Shown piece after piece: positions 1 to 7,834 of a stretch of 15,276 nucleotides of DNA. The DNA is from DASXTB01 sp036505615. GTDB lineage: Bacteria > Acidobacteriota > UBA6911 > JACQSX01. The notes under the pieces were generated by a model. The model did not search any database. It saw only the letters and a program-made list of their open reading frames with translations, and was not told where the DNA came from. The number at the start of each line of letters is the position of its first letter. Within the stretch, counting starts at the first letter, position 1. The position numbers and the translations under genes were made by a program. The DNA lies in assembly GCA_036505615.1 (NCBI GenBank), contig DASXTB010000169.1:1-15276 (forward strand). Reading direction: 5' to 3'.

Positions 1-2
1 TT

Positions 3-98
3 GCAACCGACTCCTTAGAGTGGTCCATTGTGAATGTGGATGCAAAGCGACATGGATCCGCCGATCATCAACGAAGCCAGAGTAGCTTATGCCGTTAA
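3..98 (+). CDS. Possible C-terminal end of an upstream gene (partial)
   Basis: One frame is open from the left edge to a TAA at 96-98. It would encode about 31 residues and overlap the next gene's start by 10 bases. The beginning of the peptide (SLEWSIVNVDAKRH) looks like ordinary coding sequence, but the end is rich in Ser and Gln and unremarkable. A second frame is also open from base 2 to a TAG at 83-85, so the choice of frame is not secure. No family is recognisable. It may equally be noncoding leader sequence. Confidence 0.2.
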   Translation, partial: ATDSLEWSIVNVDAKRHGSADHQRSQSSLCR

Positions 99-1507
99 TT
101 ATTTTGCTCCATATTTCATATCTGGGTACGGGGCTAGCCACAATACGCATTCTTTTTAGAAGCAGAGACTATCCGTGGCACTTTCGCTTTATCCTAGCCT
201 ATTATGTGGGAATTTTCACTCACATAGTTATTTTGCATCTCGCCATCGTCTTTACTATAACGTCCCCAATTGTTTCTTGGCTTCTACTGTGTATTGGCCT
301 TCTTGGGTTGCTTTTTGAAGTTGCTAGTGTTCTTACGACTAGCCCGTTTAGCTTCGGCAGGTTCCCAGTTGACTATAAGAATAAATGCCTAAATAGTTTT
401 CTGGCAATTCTTCTTTTAACACCAGCAATATACTTAATCACTCTGCGATTAGTCGCAGTACCAGATATCTCCTTCGATCCCACGGCCTTTTGGAACTTAA
501 AAGCAAAGTACTTCTTTTATGGTCAGCATTTATGGACGGAGACATTTTTAGATGTGGACCGGATTAATGAGCATCGTGACTATCCGCTGTACATGCCAAT
601 TTTTAATTTTGAGCATTATTCAATCATTGGAAAAGCAGATGATTTCGCAACAAAAGCTGGAACATGGATATACTACGGTACTGGTTTACTCTTATTCTTC
701 TGCCTGGTCAGTGAATGGGCTGGAAATAAAGTAGCACTACTGACAACGTCTTTTGTGCTCTATTCTCCCGCTTATAGCTATGATGCGTATGCTTCTATCA
801 CATCCACTTACGTTGATTTCCCGTTATCATTAATGATCCTAGTGAGTACTGGATTCTTGTTACGTTATCTACGAAGCAGACATACGATCGACTGTTTCGG
901 TGCTGCTATGGCTGCTTCGTCGGCTACACTACAGAAAACTGAGGGAAGCGTATGGGCTGTAATATTTGTTGCATTCACAATTCTGATAATCCCCAAGATT
1001 CGGAACCGAGTATGGAAAAATGATTATGCCTGGCTGCTGTTGCCGATTTGCATACTTAGCGGATGGTATCTGATCAAGTCCAGGTTACCCTACGACTTGG
1101 ATATAGAAAGGCCCACTATAAGGCAATTATTAGAACTGTGGACAGTGGCTCCAAAGATGCTTGTGGCATGGCTCGCAAGTATTTTCAAAATTGAGCCATG
1201 GGGATTGTTACCATTTTTTACAATTCCGGCTTTCATGATGGGGCTAATAAGAAATATCCATAACAAGATAAAGCTCGTTCCTGCTCTAATGGTGTTGTCT
1301 TATCTAGGCAGTAATTTTATTGCTTTTATGCTCCTTGATATTCAAGTAGGACGTTTTGATTATTATATGAGAGTTTCCTATGACAGACATATAATTCACA
1401 TTCTACTTGTGAGCATTTTTTTGGCAGTCGCGATGAATACACCTAAATTCGCAGGTGAGATCGATAGTAATGTTCAGGGGAACAATGTTCCACGCCTGGA
1501 TCTCTGA
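89..1507 (+). CDS. GT-C type integral membrane glycosyltransferase (GT39/RgtA-like)
   Basis: A 472-residue, strongly hydrophobic protein with many predicted membrane helices separated by short loops. Around residues 126-170 there is a large non-membrane loop. It has an acidic residue and aromatics in 'DPTAFWNLKAKYFF' (130-143) followed by 'HRDYPLYMP' (162-170). This pattern is typical of polytopic GT-C enzymes of polysaccharide loci, which move a sugar from a polyprenyl phosphate donor on the outer face of the inner membrane. Donor and acceptor cannot be read from sequence. A stop codon (TAG, 83-85) lies just upstream in frame, so ATG 89 is the first possible start; the ribosome binding site is weak. 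The gene is visibly richer in A/T, with many TTA, ATA and AAT codons, than the genes to its right, which suggests separate acquisition. Membrane GT class is fairly sure; the exact family is not. Confidence 0.75.
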   Translation: MPLIILLHISYLGTGLATIRILFRSRDYPWHFRFILAYYVGIFTHIVILHLAIVFTITSPIVSWLLLCIGLLGLLFEVASVLTTSPFSFGRFPVDYKNKCLNSFLAILLLTPAIYLITLRLVAVPDISFDPTAFWNLKAKYFFYGQHLWTETFLDVDRINEHRDYPLYMPIFNFEHYSIIGKADDFATKAGTWIYYGTGLLLFFCLVSEWAGNKVALLTTSFVLYSPAYSYDAYASITSTYVDFPLSLMILVSTGFLLRYLRSRHTIDCFGAAMAASSATLQKTEGSVWAVIFVAFTILIIPKIRNRVWKNDYAWLLLPICILSGWYLIKSRLPYDLDIERPTIRQLLELWTVAPKMLVAWLASIFKIEPWGLLPFFTIPAFMMGLIRNIHNKIKLVPALMVLSYLGSNFIAFMLLDIQVGRFDYYMRVSYDRHIIHILLVSIFLAVAMNTPKFAGEIDSNVQGNNVPRLDL

Positions 1508-1964
1508 TAGGACTCGCAAACCGGTTGAACTGCAGGCCCGCCCGCACGGTCGAGCTTCTTTGTCAGCATACTCGGGATGCGCCGTTGATGATGAACGACT
1601 CGTCCTGCCATAGCGTAGGCTATGGACTGCATTTTACGCCCTCGAAACTTTTGGACGACCTGAGCATGTACTGGCAACGGTGGCGGCTCACAACGAAATT
1701 GTGCACGAGGTGGCCGCTCAGCATAAGCAGATTCTTTTTGTAGACCAGGCGAGCCTGATGGCTGGCTCCCCCCCTCTACTTCAACGATCCTTACCACTTC
1801 ACTGTCCTCGGATCCATCAAGTTTGTGGAGAATAGGTCAGAGACTTGCTTCCAAGACTCGACAGCCAACCGGACTAGAAAAGAGAAGTCTATCAGTCATT
1901 GTTTGCTGCGACCAATCAAGTCCTGGGCAGCCGACGCGGGCAAGAACTGTAGAGGAGGCAGTGG
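1508..1964. other. Gap without an intact gene; hydrolase remains and leader of the next gene
   Basis: The 457-base stretch contains the SGNH hydrolase remnant at about 1629-1836. Bases 1508-1628 show no recognisable protein in any frame; short frames on both strands are broken by stops or lack family resemblance. After the remnant, the frame drifts into unremarkable sequence and stops at 1969-1971. A strong Shine-Dalgarno sequence, GAGGAGG at 1952-1958, lies six bases before ATG 1965 and belongs to the next gene. Confidence 0.5.
1629..1836 (+). pseudogene. C-terminal remnant of an SGNH/GDSL hydrolase, frameshifted
   Basis: The frame from about 1629 reads on through 'HNEIVHEVAAQHKQILFVDQ'. 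It loses sense at a run of seven C (1768-1774) and resumes one frame over as 'LYFNDPYHFTVLGSIKFVEN' (1774-1833). The order is conserved helix, strand ending in V-D, then Asp-Pro-x-His-(x)-Thr-(x2)-Gly. This matches the last part of SGNH hydrolases, where the D-x-x-H pair supplies two catalytic residues (block V); here it is DPYH. The N-terminal blocks with the catalytic GDS serine are absent and an in-frame stop lies upstream at 1611-1613. The gene is therefore truncated, not merely frameshifted. SGNH proteins in such loci usually add or remove O-acetyl groups on the glycan. The identification rests on motif reading only. Confidence 0.55.
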
Positions 1965-3191
1965 ATGTTGACGCCACAAGAAACCGCGGTATCGGTTGTT
2001 GATCGGTCCCGAACCGGTGCAGTCATCGGCGACCGGTGGTCCAGCCTCGCGGGGAACATATTTCTGGTGGCGATCGCCATCATAGCAGTCTACGCACTAC
2101 TGAAGCTCACTCCCGGATTCGGGAGTCTCGTTGTAGATTCAGACGGGCGACCGAATGCGGTTGATCTGAAAAAGCGTCACGACGAGGTGCAACGCTGGTT
2201 CTCTGGAAAGCCTGTATACGCTGAGGTGGAAAGAGCTACCTACCCTCCGCAGAGCTATGTAGTCCTATGGCCCTTTCTAGGGTGGATTACGCTGAGCGCA
2301 GCACGGTGGCTTTGGGCCATAACTAGCATGGCCGCCTTGGCTTGGCTGGCGGTTCTTATGGTCCGAGGGAGCGGCGCAAGCACCTGCCGTGAACGTATGT
2401 TCGTGGCGCTTCTCCCGTTATCGATGCATGCCACGGGCGTAACTCTCGAGACCGGACAGCTAATCATCCATGTTTTGCCGCCACTTTTGACCGCATTGAT
2501 CATGGCACACGGGAAGCCGACCGGGTGGCGGAGCGCATCGGCTGTGGCCCTTCTCACACTGGCAGCGTTAGTGAAGCCGACCATATCGGTTCCGTTCCTC
2601 TGGCTCATCCTTTTTCTTCCGGGCACGGTGAAACCATTTCTGCTCGTATTGTTTGGGTATATCGGATTGTCACTCTTTGCGACATCTTTTCAGGAAGGTA
2701 ACCTCTTATCGCTAATAAACTCGTGGTTAACGCAGAGCGCGATGGATCCCCTGGTCTCCGATGGAGGGAGCGCCCACCTTCATAGTTTGCTCGCTAGTCT
2801 CGGGCTGCAACAATGGAACCTGCCAGCTTCATTCTTAGTACTCGTAGCGCTCGGTATTTGGATATATCGGTACCGGCGAGAGGACTTGTGGCTTCTCTTG
2901 GGCGTAACGGGCATCGTCGCCCGCCTGTGGAGCTATCATTTAATTTACGACAATCTGTTGATCGTTTTCTCGGAGGTTGCACTCTACCGTACAGTGAGGC
3001 AGCGACAATTGGCCGATCCCACCGGTATTCTGGCGGCTGTATTGCTCACGCTGACTGTGCTCTTGATGCTTCCTCCCACCCGCCTCTTCCTTTTCTGGCC
3101 GGCTCTTTTCAGAGCCGCGGAAGTATTTGTCTGGTTATGTGTGCTGGTATTCCTGATCAGCCAAGCACGGCGCAACAAACATTCAATGTGA
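1965..3191 (+). CDS. GT87 / DUF2029-type membrane mannosyltransferase-like protein
   Basis: A 408-residue polytopic membrane protein. The first helix covers about residues 30-50. An exposed loop follows with Asp67 and a long amphipathic stretch ending in 'ATYPPQSYV' (91-99). Later come 'ETGQ' (162-165) and 'LAALVKPTISVPF' (199-211). The Asp, 'YPP', 'GQ' and 'hKPT' landmarks in this order are those of GT87 (DUF2029) enzymes, GT-C transferases that use polyprenyl-phosphate sugars such as polyprenyl-phosphomannose. Length is normal for the family. The start is well supported: GAGGAGG at 1952-1958 with a six-base spacer to ATG. The sugar transferred is unknown; in this locus it would elongate or decorate the lipid-linked glycan on the periplasmic side. 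Confidence 0.8.
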   Translation: MLTPQETAVSVVDRSRTGAVIGDRWSSLAGNIFLVAIAIIAVYALLKLTPGFGSLVVDSDGRPNAVDLKKRHDEVQRWFSGKPVYAEVERATYPPQSYVVLWPFLGWITLSAARWLWAITSMAALAWLAVLMVRGSGASTCRERMFVALLPLSMHATGVTLETGQLIIHVLPPLLTALIMAHGKPTGWRSASAVALLTLAALVKPTISVPFLWLILFLPGTVKPFLLVLFGYIGLSLFATSFQEGNLLSLINSWLTQSAMDPLVSDGGSAHLHSLLASLGLQQWNLPASFLVLVALGIWIYRYRREDLWLLLGVTGIVARLWSYHLIYDNLLIVFSEVALYRTVRQRQLADPTGILAAVLLTLTVLLMLPPTRLFLFWPALFRAAEVFVWLCVLVFLISQARRNKHSM

Positions 3192-3243
3192 AGATACAAC
3201 GAGTCAGGCACACCCTGAGCTCGAGCGAGGAGGGGATTCGCCG

Positions 3244-3470
3244 ATGGAGCAGGAAGACCCACGGACGAGCAGTCGACCCCTCAGGCGCTCCCCGACCGCA
3301 TATATGAGGCCCAACAGCGCCCAGGAACGGCGTCAACATTTACTTTCATGTCCCTCCTGACCCGCGTTTTCGCTTGATACAAAGCATTGGTTTATACGAT
3401 GAGCGCTTGGGCGAGCGATTCCATCTGGTTAAAGAATTTGAACGGCCATGGACCCAGTGCGGTTACGCCG
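3244..3470 (+). pseudogene. Disrupted reading frame, possible remnant of a polysaccharide-locus gene
   Basis: ATG 3244 has an excellent Shine-Dalgarno (GAGGAGG, 3227-3233, ten-base spacer), but its frame ends at 3360 after 38 residues. In another frame, open upstream to a stop at 3305-3307, a credible protein-like stretch runs from about 3332. It contains 'YFHVPPDPRFRLIQSI' and 'GERFHLVKEFERPW', then enters repeat sequence at about 3490. The simplest reading is a gene that kept its start and a C-terminal part, with the middle lost or shifted. The family is not recognisable. The alternative is a genuine 38-residue protein at 3244-3360; its composition (many Arg, Ser, Pro) does not favour this. 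Confidence 0.3.
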
Positions 3471-3493
3471 CAACCAAAGTAGAAAAACAGGAT

Positions 3494-3632
3494 TTCACCG
3501 CAGAGGCGCAGAGTTCGCAGAGAAGGGAAAACTACTTCGCGCAAAGCCCGCTCCGGATCGCCGCCCCCGGATTCGGCTTTCGCCGGAATGACGGGTCCAG
3601 GAGGCGCAAAGGGCGCGAAGAAAACGCAAGGT
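3494..3632. repeat. Dispersed intergenic repeat of the 'accgcagaggcgcagag' type, split by a second element
   Basis: The left arm (3494-3526) reads ttcaccgcagaggcgcagag and continues with gttcgcagag, the purine-rich near-tandem 'cgcagag' pattern of a short repeat scattered through many Gram-negative genomes. The right arm (about 3601-3632) returns to the same style (gaggcgcaaagggcgcgaag). Between the arms lies a different hairpin repeat (3566-3595). Such units are intergenic and not translated. The family assignment is from recall of the pattern; copies elsewhere in the genome cannot be seen here. Confidence 0.5.
3566..3595. repeat. REP-like hairpin repeat of the 'ccggattc...gaatgacgg' type
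   Basis: The core 'attcggc' (3571-3577), loop 'tttc', then 'gccggaat' (3582-3589) can fold as a hairpin with one bulged G. It is flanked by ccgg on the left and gacggg on the right. It resembles the widespread repeat whose consensus is a GATTC-stem-GGAATGACGG palindrome. It sits inside the other repeat, implying a nested insertion or serial recruitment. Confidence 0.5.
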
Positions 3633-3663
3633 TCAGGCTGTCGTTCGCATCGCCTATCACATC

Positions 3664-5172
3664 ATGGCTCAGTATCTGACGGCTCATATGCAACATCTCT
3701 TTTATCAATTGCAGAATTCTATAGATAATGTGGTCTCAATGGGAAAAAAGCATGAGTCCCTCGCTATAGTTATCCTCTTCCTAGTGGGTTTGGTTCTTCG
3801 ACTTGGATTACTGCTCGTCTCGGTCGACGTGCCCGGTGATGGACCGTCGCGCGCTTTCATGGCCTGGGCCTGGTCAAAATCTCCCTATTTTGTCACGCAC
3901 GGTACCTGGCCACCTGGTTTTCTGTACATCCCGGGGGTTTTTAATTTCGTTGTCCATGGCCCTCTCTTCTCAACCCGAATTTTGAATCTAATCCTCGGCT
4001 CGCTTACAATTCCACTCTATTATTTGCTCATTCGCCGAGTATACAACCGCCGTGGGGCGCTGTTTGCTTCCTTGCTCCTGGCGGTCTTCCCGTTGCATGT
4101 TGGTTTGAGCGTCAGTTCACTAACAGAAATAAGTTTTCTGTTCGCAACGATTGCCAGTATGGTGCTGCTGACAGGAACTAGCGAAGGACAAAAAGGTTGG
4201 GCGCGACTCGGTTTGTCTTTCTTCTGCTTGTCTTGGGCACAAATGACCCGGTATGAAGCATGGTGGGTGACGCCGGCGTTCGCCCTTTATTGTTGGTCTA
4301 AGACGCAGCGGGTTGGAAGAGCTATTCTGACGCTATTTATTTTCTTACTCGTGCCAAGCGCCTGGATGTTGGGAAATTACCTTTACAGTGGCGACGCGTT
4401 ACTTGCGCTTCAGACGGTGAGACATGGTGCATCAGTAGTGGGCGCTCAGAAGTTAGATTTGCTTGGAGCTCTAAACCTCTTGGGCTCTATGGCGGTGTTC
4501 CATCTCGGGAAAATTCTGATCGTCGCCATGGTAGGAGGGATGATATGGCAGCTGGTTCTCATCGCAAGATCAGCAGAAAAGCCTGAGCAGGTCCTGTATA
4601 TTGCCGTGGTCTGTCTTTACTGGCTCGGAATGGTTTATCTCGCCATGAACATTGGGGCGAGCGTGTGGAATCGGTTTATGCTGTTCGGCTTCGTTATGTC
4701 GTTGCCGCTTGCTTTTTTACCATTCATCGGACCGTCGATGTATCATCGCCGATCATTGGCTATGATCGTTTGCGTGATTCTTGTAGCGGTCGGCGTTTCG
4801 ACATTTCCTCGTCAGCGTCCATTATGGGTAACCCTCCAGCGCCCCACAGAAATCAAGAATCTTGTGACATGGCTTAAAGAAAGTCCGTACCGTAACGATC
4901 CGTTGCTCGTGACGAACATGCAGTGGCAAGCTACATATATATTTCTGTACTTCCCCGAAGTGAAGATGGGGATGATATCTCCTTGGGTGGAAGATGACGA
5001 GGTTTATTATTTTTTGAAAAACCAGCCTCCCTCTCTTCTGATAACGCGGGAAGGGGAATCGGAATTGCAAGCTCGGATTGAAAACATTATGGGAAAAGCC
5101 ATCGCGGAGCACAGGCTGATCCACAACGAAGGCGCCATCAAAGTGTATCTGCTAGCGGCGCAACCTCGATGA
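3664..5172 (+). CDS. GT39-like integral membrane glycosyltransferase
   Basis: A 502-residue polytopic protein of the GT-C fold. The first membrane segment lies at about residues 33-55. The first outer loop carries 'DVPGDGPSRAFMAWAW' (55-70), whose Asp sits where GT39/ArnT-like enzymes keep their catalytic acid. 'THGTWPPGFLYIPG' (79-92) follows, then successive helices, and 'QMTRYEAWW' (193-201) is a further conserved-looking loop. The last 110 or so residues are soluble. The enzyme is expected to transfer a sugar from polyprenyl phosphate on the outer face. The start is uncertain: none of ATG 3664, 3688 or 3739 has a clear Shine-Dalgarno, and the 3739 start begins closest to the first helix. 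The gene follows the repeat mosaic directly, so its native promoter may have been replaced. Confidence 0.75.
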   Translation: MAQYLTAHMQHLFYQLQNSIDNVVSMGKKHESLAIVILFLVGLVLRLGLLLVSVDVPGDGPSRAFMAWAWSKSPYFVTHGTWPPGFLYIPGVFNFVVHGPLFSTRILNLILGSLTIPLYYLLIRRVYNRRGALFASLLLAVFPLHVGLSVSSLTEISFLFATIASMVLLTGTSEGQKGWARLGLSFFCLSWAQMTRYEAWWVTPAFALYCWSKTQRVGRAILTLFIFLLVPSAWMLGNYLYSGDALLALQTVRHGASVVGAQKLDLLGALNLLGSMAVFHLGKILIVAMVGGMIWQLVLIARSAEKPEQVLYIAVVCLYWLGMVYLAMNIGASVWNRFMLFGFVMSLPLAFLPFIGPSMYHRRSLAMIVCVILVAVGVSTFPRQRPLWVTLQRPTEIKNLVTWLKESPYRNDPLLVTNMQWQATYIFLYFPEVKMGMISPWVEDDEVYYFLKNQPPSLLITREGESELQARIENIMGKAIAEHRLIHNEGAIKVYLLAAQPR

Positions 5173-5187
5173 CCCTCTGAAGTGGCA

Positions 5188-5358
5188 GTGAATCAGGGTT
5201 TACGCGATTTGACTTGGACCCGGTATTTTAAAAGCCGATTGGGAGCCAGCGACATGACCAAGTTACTCTTTCTGCTTCCTTTGGCCCACCGTTCAGATAC
5301 ACCGCACAGAGTTAGCAAAGCCATCGCTCAGACGTTAGAGGCAAGCAACTCACAATGA
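5188..5358 (+). CDS. Small doubtful ORF between the GT39-like gene and the deacetylase gene
   Basis: A GTG-started frame of 56 codons, or 34 codons from ATG 5254, which has GGGAG at 5241-5245 with an eight-base spacer. The shorter form begins 'MTKLLFLLPLAHRSD', like the first beta strand of a GT4 glycosyltransferase, and then stops. It may be the stub of a truncated glycosyltransferase gene or a chance ORF. No family can be assigned. Confidence 0.2.
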   Translation: MNQGLRDLTWTRYFKSRLGASDMTKLLFLLPLAHRSDTPHRVSKAIAQTLEASNSQ

Positions 5359-5392
5359 ATCACAGCTTAACCCCTATAGAAAGGGTGGCGTG

Positions 5393-6427
5393 ATGAGAGG
5401 GATGCGGAGATTCCAGCAAGCCGCACGACGGTGGCTTAAATACCGGCTCGCTTCGCGCGCGCTTATTTTGATGTACCACCGCGTGACTGAGCTGCCCAAC
5501 GACCCCTATTTGCTTGCCGTCACACCGAAGCATTTCGCCGAGCAGCTGGAGGTGATGCGGAGGTATGGTTTCCCCATGCGGCTCCAACAGTTGGTGGAGG
5601 CGCTGCGGGACGGCAAGGTTCCCAACCGGGCTGTTGTCGTCACCTTTGATGACGGTTATGCAGATAACCTTCATCATGCTAGACCCATACTGGAGCATTA
5701 TGAAATCCCTACTACGGTCTTCGTGACAGCCGGGCATGTGAGCAACCAGCGTGAGTTTTGGTGGGACGAGATGGATCGCACTTTGCTGCAACCAGGAGTA
5801 TTACCACGCAAACTTCAACTGAACATCAATGGAAATGCGTGCGAATGGGACTTAGGGGATGCAAGCAGGTACACAGAGGACGAGCACTGGCGGGATCGAG
5901 ATTGGCATATTGAACGAGAACATGACCCCACCTCACGGCACCGCCTGTTTCGGATCTTGTATTCCGCGATCGCCGGTTTAACAAGTGTACAGCGTCAGAA
6001 AGTAATGGACGACTTGCTCTCATGGTCGGGAGCGACTTCGACTGCCCGCCCTACGCACCGGACGCTTACCACGGACGAACTGGTTCTTCTGCAGGAAGAT
6101 GCCTTGATCGACATTGGCGCTCATACTGTAACTCACCCATTCCTGGCAGCTCTATCGCCAGAAGAACAGCAAACTGAAATCCAGGAGGGCAAAAGATTTC
6201 TGGAACAGGTTTCGCAACGTCCAGTAACGAGTTTTGCCTTCCCACACGGTTCGAACACCCCGGAGACCATCAAGATCCTACAGCAAGGCGGTTTTGTGTC
6301 CGCCTGCTGCAGCCACGCTGATGCCGTCTGGAGACGTACCGACTGCTATCGGTTACCGCGGCTTGGAGTACGGGACTGGGACAAGGACATTTTTGGCCGC
6401 TGGCTCAGATGGTGGATAGATGGTTGA
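5393..6427 (+). CDS. Polysaccharide deacetylase, NodB/carbohydrate esterase 4 family
   Basis: A 344-residue protein removing acetyl groups (usually N-acetyl) from a glycan in a metal-dependent reaction. The NodB motifs are visible in order. TFDDGY (84-89) gives the catalytic base Asp and a metal-binding Asp. H-T-V-T-H-P (244-249) gives the two metal-binding His. 'SFAFPHGS' (280-287) is the third motif, with the Tyr or Arg form replaced by FPHG, common in this subgroup. 'RLPRLGVRDW' (320-329) is near the end. A subgroup-typical insertion with 'REFWWDEMDR' (120-129) follows the second strand. No clear signal peptide is visible: the N-terminus is basic and then hydrophobic only over a short strand. 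ATG 5393 is chosen with AAGGG at 5381-5385; GTG 5390 is also possible. The stop overlaps the next gene by eight bases (ATGGTTGA), indicating translational coupling. Confidence 0.9.
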   Translation: MRGMRRFQQAARRWLKYRLASRALILMYHRVTELPNDPYLLAVTPKHFAEQLEVMRRYGFPMRLQQLVEALRDGKVPNRAVVVTFDDGYADNLHHARPILEHYEIPTTVFVTAGHVSNQREFWWDEMDRTLLQPGVLPRKLQLNINGNACEWDLGDASRYTEDEHWRDRDWHIEREHDPTSRHRLFRILYSAIAGLTSVQRQKVMDDLLSWSGATSTARPTHRTLTTDELVLLQEDALIDIGAHTVTHPFLAALSPEEQQTEIQEGKRFLEQVSQRPVTSFAFPHGSNTPETIKILQQGGFVSACCSHADAVWRRTDCYRLPRLGVRDWDKDIFGRWLRWWIDG

Positions 6428-7766
6428 GCGACCGCTACGAATTCTCCAAGTCAGCACAGTCGATTTCAAAGGTGGGGCTGAGAAGGTCGCCTGGAACCTT
6501 TTCTCGGCGTATCGTGCACGCGGCTATCCTTCCTGGCTCGCCGTAGGCCAAAAGCAAACTGAGGATCCCGATGTCCTGATTCTCCCTAACCAGCAGTTAC
6601 GCGGAAGATGGTATCACTTTTTTCGACGGATCGCCTGCCGGCTACAGCAAATAGACGGTGACTTACGGCGGGAAACGGTGCTTAGTCGATTGGCCGGTGG
6701 TCTAGCCGAACCGGTAAGGAGGCTTAAATACCACCTCGGTCTTGAAGATTTTGATTTTCCAGGCACCTCGCACTTATTGACGCTTACTGGGAAACGGACC
6801 GACATCCTCCATACTCACAACCTTCACGGCGAGTATTTTGATCTGCGGATGCTCCCTTGGCTGAGCACGCAGGTTCCCCTGCTGATGACGCTCCATGACG
6901 CATGGCTTCTAAGCGGCCATTGTGCTCATTCGTTCGATTGTGAAAAGTGGAAAACAGGATGCGGAACGTGTCCTGACCTAACCATCTATCCGGAAACGCC
7001 GCGGGATGCGACGGCGCACAACTGGCGGTACAAACGCGAGATCTATTCTCGCAGCCGCGTGTACGTCGCGACTCCATCGCGATGGCTAATGGAGAAAGTC
7101 CAAAAGTCCATGTTGGCTCCGGCCGTGATCGACGCTCGGATTCTGCCTAATGGGGTCGACCTGAAGACGTTCCACCCCGCCGACAAACAAGCGGCACGAG
7201 CACAATTGGGCATTCGGGACGATTTCAACGTACTCCTTGCTATAGGTGTTTCAATCACGACAAACAGGTGGAAAGACTTTCGGACATTGCGAGCCGCGGT
7301 CACTCGAGTCGCCGAGCGCCCGCAGCGCCGAAAGCTTCTATTGATCGCACTTGGCGAAGAGGCGCCCGTGGAGCGCATGGGCGATTTGGAGATCAGATTT
7401 CTGCCCTTCCGAAGAGATCCAGAGGTCGCAAAATTCTATCAGGCGGCGGATCTTTACGTTCACGCAGCACTTGCAGATACATTTCCTAACACCGTGCTAG
7501 AGGCGCAAGCTTGCGGCACTCCGGTTATAGCAACAAGAGTTGGCGGAATTCCCGAGCAAATAGAGAACGGTCGAACCGGTTTTCTGGTGCCACCCGCCGA
7601 TTCAGCGGCGCTAGGACAGCGAATCGCTCAACTGTTGGCAGACGATCAGCTAAGACATGAGATGGGCCTGATGGCGGCTAAACATGCACGCGACAAGTTC
7701 GACCTGAATCGACAAGTCGACGCTTATCTTAACTGGTACCATCAAATAAACAAGCAACAGAAATGA
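6420..7766 (+). CDS. GT4 family glycosyltransferase (WcaC/colanic-acid type)
   Basis: A 448-residue soluble GT-B enzyme adding a sugar from a nucleotide donor on the cytoplasmic side. The N-terminal domain starts 'GGAEKVA' (18-24) in the acceptor-binding loop. 'HTHNLHGEYF' (131-140) and 'TLHDAWLLSGHC' (157-168) follow, with four cysteines at 168, 174, 181 and 184 ending in GCGTC-P. This Cys cluster is a signature of the WcaC-like group and may bind a metal. 'LPNGVD' (242-247) opens the donor domain, which ends with 'TVLEAQACGTPVIATRVGG' (358-376). The usual E-x7-E pair is here D353 and E361, so the first Glu is replaced by Asp. The gene overlaps the deacetylase gene by eight bases and is probably co-expressed with it. 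Sugar specificity is unknown. Confidence 0.9.
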   Translation: MVERPLRILQVSTVDFKGGAEKVAWNLFSAYRARGYPSWLAVGQKQTEDPDVLILPNQQLRGRWYHFFRRIACRLQQIDGDLRRETVLSRLAGGLAEPVRRLKYHLGLEDFDFPGTSHLLTLTGKRTDILHTHNLHGEYFDLRMLPWLSTQVPLLMTLHDAWLLSGHCAHSFDCEKWKTGCGTCPDLTIYPETPRDATAHNWRYKREIYSRSRVYVATPSRWLMEKVQKSMLAPAVIDARILPNGVDLKTFHPADKQAARAQLGIRDDFNVLLAIGVSITTNRWKDFRTLRAAVTRVAERPQRRKLLLIALGEEAPVERMGDLEIRFLPFRRDPEVAKFYQAADLYVHAALADTFPNTVLEAQACGTPVIATRVGGIPEQIENGRTGFLVPPADSAALGQRIAQLLADDQLRHEMGLMAAKHARDKFDLNRQVDAYLNWYHQINKQQK

Positions 7767-7834
7767 TCCGAGGATACCTGCAGCGCAACTTGCAATAAGT
7801 TTTTTTCACAGAAACAAGTCAGGCGCAAAGATCG

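Larger units (their letters stand above)
3192..3663. other. Gap without an intact gene; broken frame plus dispersed repeats
   Basis: This 472-base stretch holds a disrupted coding region (3244 to about 3470) followed by a mosaic of two dispersed repeat types (about 3494-3632). The frame open from 3308 to 3679 gives a deceptive 101-residue product from TTG 3374 whose second half is just translated repeat. From about 3633 to 3663 the sequence is unremarkable and shows no clear ribosome binding site for the next gene. Confidence 0.5.

Noticed and set aside
1474..1797. 107-residue minus-strand ORF
   Set aside because: It lies opposite the SGNH remnant and the end of the first gene, and its sequence has no family features; it is a shadow frame.
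3374..3679. 101-residue plus-strand ORF
   Set aside because: Its start is a TTG inside an already open frame and its second half is translated repeat sequence, so it is not a real gene as drawn; only its first part may be a remnant.
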